Of a stretch of 21,473 nt of DNA, positions 1-7,538 are shown one piece after another (the stretch's first letter is position 1; each line of letters opens with the position of its first letter). The translations under genes were made by a program, and so were the position numbers. A model generated the notes under the pieces. It did no database searches and had not been told where the DNA came from. It saw only the letters and a program-made list of their open reading frames with translations. The stretch is from Patescibacteria group bacterium (GTDB lineage Bacteria; Patescibacteriota; Patescibacteriia; 2-12-FULL-60-25): positions 1-21,473 of the forward strand of contig JAGOUA010000009.1 in the NCBI GenBank assembly GCA_018061485.1, in the 5' to 3' direction.

Positions 1-15
1 GATACGTACCCTTGA

Positions 16-2823
16 ATGATTGCACGTTCCTTTTCCTCTTCTTCGTCAGAAGAGCGCCGAAAGCGGCAACAAGAGCAGCTCGAAGCCCAGCTCGAAGTTG
101 TGATTGAGCAGGAGGGGGCTGTGTGTGCGCCAGATATTCATCGGGTAGGAAAACGTTCGCAGGATGATGGCGCGTATCAGCGCGATCTCGAACAGGCGCA
201 AGAGCTGCGCATTCGTCATCAGGTACAGCGTTCAAAGTCTGTGTCGGTACGCTATGCGGCGCATGAGCCCAGTCCGCATGTGATTCGTTTGCGTGGACGC
301 GTGGGAAAGCCCATTGTCGAGCATCGCGACGCTTTTCATCGGCACATGCACGCGTGGAAAACCCCGATGGCTGAATCAGCAGGATTAGACGCACTGCTCG
401 CGAAGACGGCGGATCTATGGGTTGAATCCTTGCATGAGAGCTTTTTTTACGATCAATTTACGCCCGCGAAAGAAGAAGAGGCTCGTCGCGAGGCGCGCCC
501 AGGAGTGTGGTCACATCTTCGTCGCCCATTTATCGCGTGGCGTCCTTCGCGAACAGCTTCGTCGATAAAAGCTCCTACCCCTGTATCGGCGGATGACGTG
601 ATGATCTGCGTTCCGTTAAGCTCACTGTCGCAAGAAGGGGTACAAGAGCAAGAGGCTATCGCGACCATGCCGCAATCAGCGGAGACCTTGCCGACGTCTA
701 AGGGGTCTCGCTCGTGGTTTGCGCGTCGATCGGATGCGCGTCGAGCGCAGCAAGAAGAGGCGGTATATCAAGAGCGCCTACGCCAAGAGCGTTTGGCTGA
801 TACGGGGCAAGAACAGCTGGTAGAAGGGTCGGCGTGGAGCGTTCCACAGGTTGAACCGCATGTGCGTCACGAACGATTTTTGCTTACGTTTATCGCGCTT
901 GCGTGCTTTATCGCGTTGCCCGCAGGGGCGGTAGCTTGGTCGCGAGGCGTTGTTCGCCAGGCGCAGGACGTTCAGCGCGTAGCCATGACCGTTGCCGAGA
1001 GGCCTTTTTCATTGAATTCATTGGAGGATTGGCAAAGGCGTTTTACCGATGTGCAGCGCGTGGTTGGTTCGTTGCAGGGGAGTTCCGCGGTTCCGCTCGC
1101 GATTGCTCGCTATATTCCCGGAGTGCATCAAGAGGCGCGTGCGGCGGACGCTCTGTTTACGATGGCTCGTGAAGGAGGTGAGGCGGCGCGTTTGCTGGCC
1201 ATGGGAGGGCAACGTGTGATGGCGGCTGACGCGGGGTCTCCTGAAGATCGGTTGAATCGCTTGCAGCAGTACATCGATGAAGCCGCGCCTTTTATTGAGC
1301 GTGTCTATCAAGCGGCGCAGCGACTGCCTCTTGAGGGGGTTCCTTCGGCTTATCGAGAGCAGGTTCAGCGTTTGCAGACCGAGCTCTTTGCAGTAGAGCC
1401 ACTTGTTCGTGATGCGCCGACGCTTTTTAGAACGTTACGAGCGATGCTCGGAAGCGAACGTCCAAGAGCGTACTTGCTAGTTTTTCAGAATCAAGCCGAG
1501 CTTCGTCCATCTGGTGGATTTATGGGGTCGTATGCGGAAGTCACTGTTGATCGTGGCGCGATCAAGCGTATCACGATTCCGGGAGGCGGGCCGTATGATC
1601 TGCGTAGTCAGCTCAAAAAGCGGTGGATTCCTCCTGAGCCGTTGCAGCTCGTTGGTCAGCGTTGGGAATTTCAGGACGCGAATTGGTCTCCGGACTTTGC
1701 TGAGACGGCGGGTATTCTCCAGCGCTTTTGGAGCGCCGCGGGCCAGCCAACGATCGATGGGATCGTGGCGGTGAATGCGACGATTTTGCCAACCTTGGTG
1801 GGGTTAACAGGGCCGATCGAGATGCCTCAATATGGGAAGGTATTAACAGCGGAAAACGTCGTCTTTGAAACGCAAAAAGCGGTGGAATTAGAATACGATA
1901 AAGAGCAAAATACCCCAAAGGCCTTTATCGGAGATTTGTATCAAGAGGTGGTAGCACGGTTGCAAACATTGCCTCCGGAGCGGTTGCCGGATGTTTTGGC
2001 GGTGATGGGGAGAGCGTTGCAAACCAAAGAAGCGCAACTATGGCTCGCTCGGCCAGAAGAGCAGTCGCTGGCAAGGAGTTTTGGTTGGACGGGCGAATGG
2101 TCTCAAGATGATTTGGGGTCCTTTCTTGGAGTGATAGGGGCGAATATCGCCGGACAAAAATCGGATGCAGCGATACGTGAGAAGGTGATTCATCAAGTCA
2201 CGATTCAAGAGACGGGGAGGGTGCAGGAATCGGTTGCCTTGGAGCGTGCTCATACAGCTGTGACGAATGCTTTGTTCTATGGAGCGAATAATGTGCAGTA
2301 CTTACGAGTCTTTACTCCTATGGGGTCGCGCTTGCTCACGGCGGAGGGGGTTGAACCTCCTGCTGAAGCGCTCTTTGAGCGTCCAACGGAACACGAAGAG
2401 CTGTTTCCGGGTCAGGCATCAACCACTAAGCGTATGCTTGCAGGAGGTGCATGGCTTGATGAAGGAACTGAGCTTGGAAGGACGGTGTTTGGAGGATGGA
2501 TTCAGCTTCGTCCGCAAACAGAGGGGGTGTTTCGTCTTGTGTACGAGCTCGCAAAGACGACAGCGGATACGCGCCAAGCGCTGGGAACATCAGCCACGCT
2601 TACACAGGTGACGGATGCCTATCGACTGCAGGTGATGCGCCAATCTGGGGCGGATCGAGCGTACCGAGCCACTATCCAGTATCCAGTGGGATGGGAAGTG
2701 CTCTCTAGCTCGCCGGGAATCGAGCGTATACGACCAGGAACGCTTACATTCACCCGAGAATCCTTGGAGCAAGACGAAGAGATCGTTGTCCTTTTTGACC
2801 GCTATGCCAACCTCTCGAACTAA
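16..2823 (+). CDS. DUF4012 family membrane protein
   Basis: This 935-residue protein has a cytoplasmic N-terminal region of about 285 residues, rich in Arg, Gln and Glu, then one membrane helix (about residues 288-309) and a large region that is probably extracytoplasmic. The DUF4012 signature is clear at about 484-503: YLLVFQNQAELRPSGGF, followed by a GSYAEVTVDRG stretch. A second conserved-looking block reads ANWSPDFAETAGILQRFW. DUF4012 proteins are common in Patescibacteria and some Actinobacteria; their role is not established, and a link to envelope polymers is only a guess. The start is the first possible one, because an in-frame TGA at 13-15 directly precedes the ATG. The unusually long charged N-terminus holds short repeated runs such as QERLRQERL that suggest helix or coiled coil. 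The next gene overlaps its last 20 bases. Confidence in the family is high, in function low. Confidence 0.9.
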   Translation: MIARSFSSSSSEERRKRQQEQLEAQLEVVIEQEGAVCAPDIHRVGKRSQDDGAYQRDLEQAQELRIRHQVQRSKSVSVRYAAHEPSPHVIRLRGRVGKPIVEHRDAFHRHMHAWKTPMAESAGLDALLAKTADLWVESLHESFFYDQFTPAKEEEARREARPGVWSHLRRPFIAWRPSRTASSIKAPTPVSADDVMICVPLSSLSQEGVQEQEAIATMPQSAETLPTSKGSRSWFARRSDARRAQQEEAVYQERLRQERLADTGQEQLVEGSAWSVPQVEPHVRHERFLLTFIALACFIALPAGAVAWSRGVVRQAQDVQRVAMTVAERPFSLNSLEDWQRRFTDVQRVVGSLQGSSAVPLAIARYIPGVHQEARAADALFTMAREGGEAARLLAMGGQRVMAADAGSPEDRLNRLQQYIDEAAPFIERVYQAAQRLPLEGVPSAYREQVQRLQTELFAVEPLVRDAPTLFRTLRAMLGSERPRAYLLVFQNQAELRPSGGFMGSYAEVTVDRGAIKRITIPGGGPYDLRSQLKKRWIPPEPLQLVGQRWEFQDANWSPDFAETAGILQRFWSAAGQPTIDGIVAVNATILPTLVGLTGPIEMPQYGKVLTAENVVFETQKAVELEYDKEQNTPKAFIGDLYQEVVARLQTLPPERLPDVLAVMGRALQTKEAQLWLARPEEQSLARSFGWTGEWSQDDLGSFLGVIGANIAGQKSDAAIREKVIHQVTIQETGRVQESVALERAHTAVTNALFYGANNVQYLRVFTPMGSRLLTAEGVEPPAEALFERPTEHEELFPGQASTTKRMLAGGAWLDEGTELGRTVFGGWIQLRPQTEGVFRLVYELAKTTADTRQALGTSATLTQVTDAYRLQVMRQSGADRAYRATIQYPVGWEVLSSSPGIERIRPGTLTFTRESLEQDEEIVVLFDRYANLSN

Positions 2824-3118
2824 TTCTCGCCGACCAACAACAAAACGTACGGCCTCATCGCGCCGCGCATCTTCGCGTGCATCTTCTGTTGACAAGCGCG
2901 ATCGTCTGGTGACGCAGGAACTTCGAGCGCTCTATGGATCAACTGATCGAGAACAAGTTTCGCGTTTAGCGATGCCGGAGCGTGGTCGTTGGCTGCGAAC
3001 GATATCGTGGATAGGTGTTGGTTTTATGGGGTTTTCTGTGCTTGTAGCGGTACTTTTGCCTTTTATTGCAAGGGTGATCTCTGAACCAAGCGTGCTTTTG
3101 CTTCGTTTAGGTGAATAA
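2804..3118 (+). CDS. Small basic single-pass membrane protein, unknown function
   Basis: I do not recognise a family. From the ATG at 2804 the protein is 104 residues. The first 30 or so residues are almost only Ser, Thr, Arg, Lys and Ala (for example TNSRRPTTKRTASSRR), a strongly basic and probably disordered tail. A short helix-like region follows (DRLVTQELRALYG), then one membrane helix near residues 68-90 (ISWIGVGFMGFSVLVAVLL). The charge pattern predicts that the basic tail stays in the cytoplasm. The gene starts inside the 3' end of the DUF4012 gene in another frame, which suggests translational coupling. A TTG at 2786 could extend it by six residues, but the ATG is preferred. The basic tail could bind a polyanion such as nucleic acid or acidic lipid; this is inference only. 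Confidence 0.65.
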   Translation: MPTSRTNSRRPTTKRTASSRRASSRASSVDKRDRLVTQELRALYGSTDREQVSRLAMPERGRWLRTISWIGVGFMGFSVLVAVLLPFIARVISEPSVLLLRLGE

Positions 3119-3121
3119 GTG

Positions 3122-3130
3122 TGCTATACT
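3122..3130 (+). promoter_or_regulatory. Extended -10 promoter for the baseplate-J-like gene
   Basis: TGC TATACT is a close match to the bacterial extended -10 element, located just after the stop codon of the upstream gene. No good -35 box is seen, as expected for extended -10 promoters. Transcription would begin near 3137, giving a leader of about 12 bases before the ATG at 3149. Confidence 0.6.
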
Positions 3131-3148
3131 TCTCACAGTCCTTTTGCT

Positions 3149-4528
3149 ATGAACGTTCGCCCACCTCGACGCACCCCCACAGTCCCTCTGACGACGCCAA
3201 CGTTTTCGTCGCCTTCACATGCGGCGTTTTATCGAAAAATCGCCTATACCTTTTTTGGGATTACTGCCGTGGTGTTATTGGGGGTTGTGTGGCTTTCTTC
3301 GGCAAAAGCAGAAATTACGATTCGTGCAAAACGTACGGCCGTTCGTGGAGAAAACGTGGTTGAGATTGTGTCGCAACCAGGAGGCGGCTCACAAATTGCG
3401 GGCAAGGTACTTACGCTTCCCATGCGAAAAACATGGGAGTTTACTGTTGCGGGTGTAGCGGAATCGGCACCAGCTCCAGCGCCATCATCGGGCACGACCT
3501 CTACGGGGGCGACGACTTCATCATCGGTACCGGTGGTTACGCCATCGAGCTCCACGGCGGTTGCGGCAACGACGACATCGCCTACAGCCACAGCTTATGC
3601 ACGTGGGCAGGTGACGATTGTAAATACGTACTCCAAGGCTCAAACACTTGTCGAAAAAACGCGTCTTTTAACGCAAGATGGAAAGCTCTATCGCTTAAGT
3701 AGTCGGGTGGTCATTCCTTCGGGTGGAAGAGCGTCGGTGCAGGTGGTAGCAGATCAGCCGGGAGAAGCGTTTGCGATTGGTCCAACGAAGTTTACGATTC
3801 CGGGGCTATGGATCGATCTTCAGCCGCTCATCTACGCAGAATCTTCTGAAGCGTTCACTCTTGCCACGACAGGGGCTGCTGTAAAGCCAGCGCCGGCGCC
3901 TACCCCTACGCCAAATCCAGTACCAGCTCCTACGCCGCGTAACGGAACGGGAGGCGAGCGAAAAATTGTTACGCAGCAGAACCTAGATCTCGCGTACGAC
4001 GAACTCACTAATCGAGTGGTAGAAGAAGCAAAGAAGTTGCTATTGGCAAATATGGACGATGCTCGCTTTACGGGTGCGGCGTACTTTGTGAATACGACGG
4101 GTAAGTCGGCAAGTGTTCGCGCCGGGCAAGTAGCGGAGAATTTTACCGCGCAAGTGGATGTAGAGGTGGTTGGGGTCTTTTACTCTTCGGATGACATGCA
4201 GCAACTGGTACGTGCGCGTCTTCGCGAAAAACTTCCAGAAGGGCAAGAGTTTCTCCCATTTACCGAACAAGACTTTATCTACGTCCCTGAATCAGTGGAT
4301 AAAGAGGGCGGCCGAGCGCGTCTTCGGGTGATTAGCAATGCGGAGTACCGATTGATGTCGACGAATCCCGCGCTCCAGCCATCTGCGCTCGCGGGCAAGC
4401 CTCGTGACGAGGTAGAATCTCAACTACGCAGCTTAGAAGGGGTGGAGTCGGCGGAGGTTCGTTTGCGACCTGGATGGCTTGGAAAGCTTCCACGCCTATC
4501 GGACCATATTCAAATTGAGCTCAAATAG
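3149..4528 (+). CDS. Membrane-anchored baseplate-J-like protein
   Basis: This 459-residue protein has a short Pro/Thr-rich cytoplasmic N-terminus, one membrane helix at about 31-51 (IAYTFFGITAVVLLGVVWLS), and an outer part made of beta-rich modules. A Ser/Thr/Ala/Pro linker at about 100-152 leads into a module at 152-220 with the recognisable pattern GQVTIVNTYS, LLTQDGKLYRL, and GEAFAIGPTKFTIPG. A second proline-rich linker lies at about 245-269, followed by a mixed alpha/beta C-terminal region ending in GWLGKLPRLSDHIQIEL. Patescibacterial proteins with these motifs are often annotated as baseplate J-like, from distant similarity to the phage tail family, but no phage genes are nearby and a phage role is not implied. 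The ATG at 3149 is preferred over an earlier GTG at 3119 because the -10 box lies between them. A structural envelope role is inferred. Confidence 0.72.
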   Translation: MNVRPPRRTPTVPLTTPTFSSPSHAAFYRKIAYTFFGITAVVLLGVVWLSSAKAEITIRAKRTAVRGENVVEIVSQPGGGSQIAGKVLTLPMRKTWEFTVAGVAESAPAPAPSSGTTSTGATTSSSVPVVTPSSSTAVAATTTSPTATAYARGQVTIVNTYSKAQTLVEKTRLLTQDGKLYRLSSRVVIPSGGRASVQVVADQPGEAFAIGPTKFTIPGLWIDLQPLIYAESSEAFTLATTGAAVKPAPAPTPTPNPVPAPTPRNGTGGERKIVTQQNLDLAYDELTNRVVEEAKKLLLANMDDARFTGAAYFVNTTGKSASVRAGQVAENFTAQVDVEVVGVFYSSDDMQQLVRARLREKLPEGQEFLPFTEQDFIYVPESVDKEGGRARLRVISNAEYRLMSTNPALQPSALAGKPRDEVESQLRSLEGVESAEVRLRPGWLGKLPRLSDHIQIELK

Positions 4529-4542
4529 AGGCAAAAACTCGC

Positions 4543-4572
4543 TTGACGGAAGGGTGAAGACCTTGGCATTAT
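4543..4572 (+). promoter_or_regulatory. thrS promoter (-35 TTGACG, extended -10 TGG CATTAT)
   Basis: A -35 box TTGACG (4543-4548) is followed, after 18 bases, by CATTAT (4567-4572), preceded by TGG (4564-4566) as an extended -10. Transcription would begin at about 4579, leaving only some four bases before the ATG at 4583. This supports the 4583 start, because the upstream ATG at 4571 would lie inside the promoter. The -10 box sits at the centre of a palindrome listed separately. Confidence 0.6.
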
Positions 4573-4582
4573 GCCAAGGTCT
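4558..4582. promoter_or_regulatory. Perfect palindrome over the thrS -10 box (operator or terminator)
   Basis: Two perfect 12-base arms, AGACCTTGGCAT and ATGCCAAGGTCT, are separated by a single T. The palindrome covers the whole extended -10 element and ends directly at the thrS ATG. As DNA it has the form and place of a repressor operator. As RNA, read from the upstream gene, it would fold into a 10-bp stem with an ATTAT loop, followed after three bases by a pyrimidine run (TCTTTTTCTC), so it could also end transcription of the baseplate-J-like gene. Both uses are possible together. A tRNA-mimicking ThrRS operator as in E. coli is less likely, since most of the element would not be in mRNA made from the thrS promoter. 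Confidence 0.6.
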
Positions 4583-6364
4583 ATGTCTTTTTCTCTTGAT
4601 GAACGGCGGCACAGTGCGGCGCACGTGATGGCGGCGGCGATTCAGCGACTGTATCCAGGGGCAAAGTTTGGCGTTGGTCCTGTTGTTGAACATGGATTTT
4701 ATTACGATGTCGAGACGCCAACACCTATCACTGCCGCCGATCTTTCGCGTATTCAAGAAACAATGCAGCGTATTCAAAAAGAGAATCCGGCCTTCGTGCG
4801 TGAAGAGATGAATATCGAGCAGGCTATTGCCTTGTTTGAGCAACTAGGCCAGCCGTATAAAGTTGAGCTGTTGCGCGATTTGCGTGATCGAGGCACAACG
4901 GCGATGAAAGACGTAGGTGATGCGGTGGTGGACTCTGTGGAGGCGGTTTCTGTCTACAAGACGGGAGAGTTTGTAGATCTCTGTCGCGGTCCGCACGTGA
5001 GCGAGGCAAAAGAGATTGGCGTGGTAAAGCTGACTAAGCTCGCTGGAGCGTATTGGCGCGGAAAAGAAACGAACCCACAGTTGCAGCGTATTTATGGATG
5101 GTGCTTCGTAACAAAAGAAGATCTCGTTGCTCATCAACACATGATCGAGGAGGCGGAAAAACGCGACCACCGAAAGATCGGCAAAGAGCTCGGCTTATTC
5201 CTGTTCTCTGATTTAGTTGGTCCTGGTTTGCCCCTTTGGACGCCAAAAGGAACGGCGTTGCGTGAAGCGTTGAATGACTTTGTGTGGTCTTTGCGCAAGC
5301 CGTACGGCTATCAACGGGTGACGATTCCGCATATCACCAAGCGTGACCTGTACGAAACATCGGGACATTGGGCAAAATACGCGGATGATTTATTTAAGAT
5401 TCAGACGCGTGATGGGCATGAATTCGCCATGAAGCCCATGAACTGTCCGCATCATGCGCAGATTTATCATCATGAACAGCGTTCGTATCGCGATCTGCCG
5501 ATTCGCTACGCAGAAACAACCATGGTGTATCGCGACGAACAGTCGGGTGAATTGGGCGGTTTGTCTCGCGTGCTATCTATCACGCAGGATGATGCGCACG
5601 TGTTTTGTCGAACCTCGCAGATTGCGCAAGAAGTTGAGTCTATTTGGCAGATCATCACGCGCTTTTACGGAGCTTTTGGCTTTGTACTTACGCCTCGTCT
5701 TTCACGACGCGATCCAGATAACCTGCAAAAATACCAAGGTGCTCTTGAAGATTGGGTGCTTGCTGAATCCTCTCTTCGCGATGTGCTGGAGCAAAAAGGC
5801 TCTTCGTGGATTGACGGTCCTGGGGAAGCGGCGTTCTACGGACCAAAAATCGACTTCATGGCAAAAGACTCGCTTGGACGTACGCATCAAGTGGCGACGA
5901 TCCAGCTCGACTTTACGCAACCAAAAAACTTCGGTCTGACGTGTGTGAACGAACAAAGCGAAAAAGAGACGATCGTCATGATTCACTGCGCGATCATGGG
6001 ATCGATTGAGCGGTTTATGGCCGTCATGATTGAGCATACGGCAGGTGTGTTTCCGCTGTGGCTCGCGCCTGTGCAGGTGGGGATTGCCTCCGTGGCTGAC
6101 CGATACGCCGATACAGCGCATGAGATTGGCGCATGGTTGCGTGAAGCGGGTTTTCGCGTAGAGGTGGATGATTCTTCCGAGTCCGTGGGCAAGAAGATTC
6201 GTCAAGCTGAACGCATGAAACTTCCTGTTTCTATCGTGGTAGGCGAAAAAGAAGCGGCGGGCGAGCCGTTCACCTTGCGTATTCGTGGCGAGGTGGATCA
6301 GGTAAGCGTTCCACGCGAAGAGCTTCTTGCGTTCTTGCAAGCTCGCGTACAGGCTCGGCAGTAG
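4583..6364 (+). CDS. thrS: Threonyl-tRNA synthetase lacking the TGS domain
   Basis: This class II enzyme joins threonine to tRNA-Thr in the cytoplasm. The 593-residue protein begins directly in the editing domain: the HxxxH pair is His10/His14, and the second editing pair is in DLCRGPH (Cys134, His138), so hydrolysis of mischarged Ser-tRNA should be intact. The three catalytic zinc ligands are visible as Cys288 (MNCPHH), His339 (DDAHVF) and His468 (MIHCAIMG). Motif 2 lies in YAETTMVYRDEQSGELGGL, motif 3 in GSIERFMAVMIEH, and the anticodon-binding domain fills the C-terminus. Compared with the 642-residue E. coli enzyme, the N-terminal TGS domain is missing. The start is placed at 4583 rather than 4571 because the promoter and palindrome occupy the earlier ATG. 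The gene appears to be transcribed on its own. Confidence 0.97.
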   Translation: MSFSLDERRHSAAHVMAAAIQRLYPGAKFGVGPVVEHGFYYDVETPTPITAADLSRIQETMQRIQKENPAFVREEMNIEQAIALFEQLGQPYKVELLRDLRDRGTTAMKDVGDAVVDSVEAVSVYKTGEFVDLCRGPHVSEAKEIGVVKLTKLAGAYWRGKETNPQLQRIYGWCFVTKEDLVAHQHMIEEAEKRDHRKIGKELGLFLFSDLVGPGLPLWTPKGTALREALNDFVWSLRKPYGYQRVTIPHITKRDLYETSGHWAKYADDLFKIQTRDGHEFAMKPMNCPHHAQIYHHEQRSYRDLPIRYAETTMVYRDEQSGELGGLSRVLSITQDDAHVFCRTSQIAQEVESIWQIITRFYGAFGFVLTPRLSRRDPDNLQKYQGALEDWVLAESSLRDVLEQKGSSWIDGPGEAAFYGPKIDFMAKDSLGRTHQVATIQLDFTQPKNFGLTCVNEQSEKETIVMIHCAIMGSIERFMAVMIEHTAGVFPLWLAPVQVGIASVADRYADTAHEIGAWLREAGFRVEVDDSSESVGKKIRQAERMKLPVSIVVGEKEAAGEPFTLRIRGEVDQVSVPREELLAFLQARVQARQ

Positions 6365-6395
6365 CTGGCTTCGTGTAACGCGAGAGCGGGTTTCG

Positions 6396-6404
6396 TGGTA
6401 TGCT
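6396..6404 (+). promoter_or_regulatory. Extended -10 promoter giving a leaderless mRNA
   Basis: TGG TATGCT ends seven bases before the ATG at 6411, so the predicted transcription start is at or next to the A of the start codon. No clear -35 box is seen. Confidence 0.5.
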
Positions 6405-6410
6405 ATCAGC

Positions 6411-6995
6411 ATGAATCTCGCGACGCGTACCCTTGGAGAAGAGGCTCGCCATGACCGCATGGATGCGCTGATGCGGTGGTGGCCGTATACCGACGGAAGC
6501 CTTCGTCAAACGGTTGAGGCCCTGATAGAAGACGCTCTCGCGGATCGTTGGAGTGATGCCGAAGAGCGGCAGTTTCTTGCCTGTGCTGAAGCCACGTGGG
6601 CCCCTCGGTGTGCGACGCGAGCCTTTCGCGAGCAACAAGAGGCGCTGATGTGGGAGTGGGTACTCGGAGCGGCCTTACCGACGACGCAGGTGCTTCTTCG
6701 ACGGATCGCTGCTCGTGAAGAGACGGTGTCGCTTGATCGAGTGCTCCGTTCGCCCTTAGCGGACTTCGCTCTTCATGAGGCAGAACGTACCGAGCTTCAG
6801 CTCCTGCTGCCACAGCTTGAGGCACGTTTATGGAAAGAGTCTCAAATGGCCATACGAGAGCTTCTTTCTGAGTGGGAGGTACGTCGCCAAGAGCTTGAGC
6901 GAGCGGCAAAAAAAGAAGGTTCTACGGCTGCGAAAAGCGCCTATGAACAGGCGATGATCTTCGCTCTTTCAGATGCGACGGCTAGCCACGTATAA
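6411..6995 (+). CDS. Hypothetical helical protein
   Basis: I do not recognise this 194-residue protein. It is rich in Glu, Arg, Ala and Leu, has no signal peptide or membrane segment, and looks almost fully alpha-helical. It contains a tryptophan-rich early segment (ALMRWWPYTDG), a middle region with AEATWAPRCATRAF, and a C-terminal amphipathic stretch (LSEWEVRRQELERAAKKE) that could form a coiled coil. The open frame extends upstream into thrS, but the ATG at 6411 is chosen because an extended -10 box lies just before it. The gene stands between thrS and the GatB/YqeY gene, both linked to tRNA biology, yet each has its own promoter, so the context says little about function. A cytoplasmic location is inferred. 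Confidence 0.7.
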   Translation: MNLATRTLGEEARHDRMDALMRWWPYTDGSLRQTVEALIEDALADRWSDAEERQFLACAEATWAPRCATRAFREQQEALMWEWVLGAALPTTQVLLRRIAAREETVSLDRVLRSPLADFALHEAERTELQLLLPQLEARLWKESQMAIRELLSEWEVRRQELERAAKKEGSTAAKSAYEQAMIFALSDATASHV

Positions 6996-7008
6996 GAGAG
7001 GAGCGGCG

Positions 7009-7037
7009 TTGAGAATTTGATGTTATTCTTGTACTAT
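7009..7037 (+). promoter_or_regulatory. Promoter of the GatB/YqeY gene (-35 TTGAGA, -10 TACTAT)
   Basis: TTGAGA (7009-7014) and TACTAT (7032-7037) are separated by 17 bases, the ideal spacing. The transcription start would be near 7044, about three bases before the ATG at 7047, so the message would be almost leaderless. Confidence 0.5.
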
Positions 7038-7046
7038 AGAGTGTAT

Positions 7047-7481
7047 ATGAACCTGATTGAATCGATTGACCATGACATGAAAGAGGCGATGAGGGCTAAA
7101 GAAGAAATCCGGCTTTCCACGTTGCGCATGCTGCGCACCGCTCTCAAAAATAAGCAGATCGACGTGCAGCACGAATTAAGCGATGAAGAAGTGCAAGCGG
7201 TCATCAAAACCATGATGAAACAGTACCAAGACGCGCTTCGAGACTTCTTTGCCGCAGGAAGAACAGACCTCGCAGATCGTCAGCAGGCGGAGCTCACGAT
7301 TCTCCAGACCTATTTACCACCAGCGCTTTCTCCTGAGGAGCTTGAAGCCATCGTGCAAAACGCGGTACAATCCTCTGGGGTTACGGACAAAGGAAAAGCG
7401 ATGGGTATCGCAATGAAAGCGGTGGCCGGTCGTGCTGATGGCACGGACGTGCGCGCCGTCGTGGAACGCCTTTTGTCATAA
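7047..7481 (+). CDS. yqeY: GatB/YqeY domain-containing protein
   Basis: The 144-residue protein matches stand-alone YqeY proteins along its length: an N-terminal helix (MNLIESIDHDMKEAMRAKE), the LSTLRMLRTALKNKQID segment, DEEVQAVIKTMMKQYQD, the TILQTYLPPALSPEEL block, and a C-terminal GRADGTDVRAVVERLL. The domain also forms the tail of GatB, a subunit of the tRNA-dependent amidotransferase that converts Glu-tRNA-Gln or Asp-tRNA-Asn, where it contacts tRNA. The stand-alone form is widespread but its role is not settled. The length is normal for the family (about 145-150). Earlier TTG and ATG codons at 7017 and 7020 are rejected because they would add residues not found in the family and lie within the promoter. 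It ends next to the promoter of the following surface-protein operon. Confidence 0.93.
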   Translation: MNLIESIDHDMKEAMRAKEEIRLSTLRMLRTALKNKQIDVQHELSDEEVQAVIKTMMKQYQDALRDFFAAGRTDLADRQQAELTILQTYLPPALSPEELEAIVQNAVQSSGVTDKGKAMGIAMKAVAGRADGTDVRAVVERLLS

Positions 7482-7482
7482 T
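7474..7482 (+). promoter_or_regulatory. Extended -10 promoter of the surface-protein operon
   Basis: TGT CATAAT, with five of six bases matching the -10 consensus plus the TG extension, overlaps the stop codon of the GatB/YqeY gene. Transcription from about 7489 would give a leader of roughly 50 bases before the ATG at 7539 and could run through the two pilin-like genes and the small TSP3 gene. Confidence 0.5.
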
Positions 7483-7538
7483 ACAGATTTTCTCGTTCGT
7501 TCGTCCCTTTCTCCTTCTCATTCTTGAATCTTTCTCCC
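7483..7538 (+). other. Pyrimidine-rich 5' leader
   Basis: The region between the putative -10 box and the ATG is nearly all C and T (for example TCCCTTTCTCCTTCTCATTC) with no purine-rich Shine-Dalgarno sequence. It contains repeated CGTT units (TCGTTCGTTCG). I see no stable hairpin. A single-stranded C/U-rich leader could bind ribosomal protein S1 or another RNA-binding protein; this is inference. Confidence 0.35.

Noticed and set aside
1..15. End of an upstream gene or a -10 box (GATACG) before the DUF4012 gene
   Set aside because: Fifteen bases are too few to decide; the TGA at 13-15 could close an upstream frame, but nothing supports a specific gene.
3149..4528. Prophage or tail-like contractile system suggested by the baseplate-J-like protein
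   Set aside because: No sheath, tube, spike or other phage genes are nearby and the protein is membrane-anchored, unlike a phage baseplate subunit.
4571..4582. Upstream ATG for thrS adding MPRS
   Set aside because: This ATG overlaps the predicted -10 box and lies before the predicted transcription start; the ATG at 4583 fits the near-leaderless pattern of other genes.
5702..6460. 252-codon open frame on the minus strand
   Set aside because: It lies fully opposite thrS, whose conserved motifs prove the + strand frame; the antisense product is rich in Arg/His/Leu, typical of a shadow frame.
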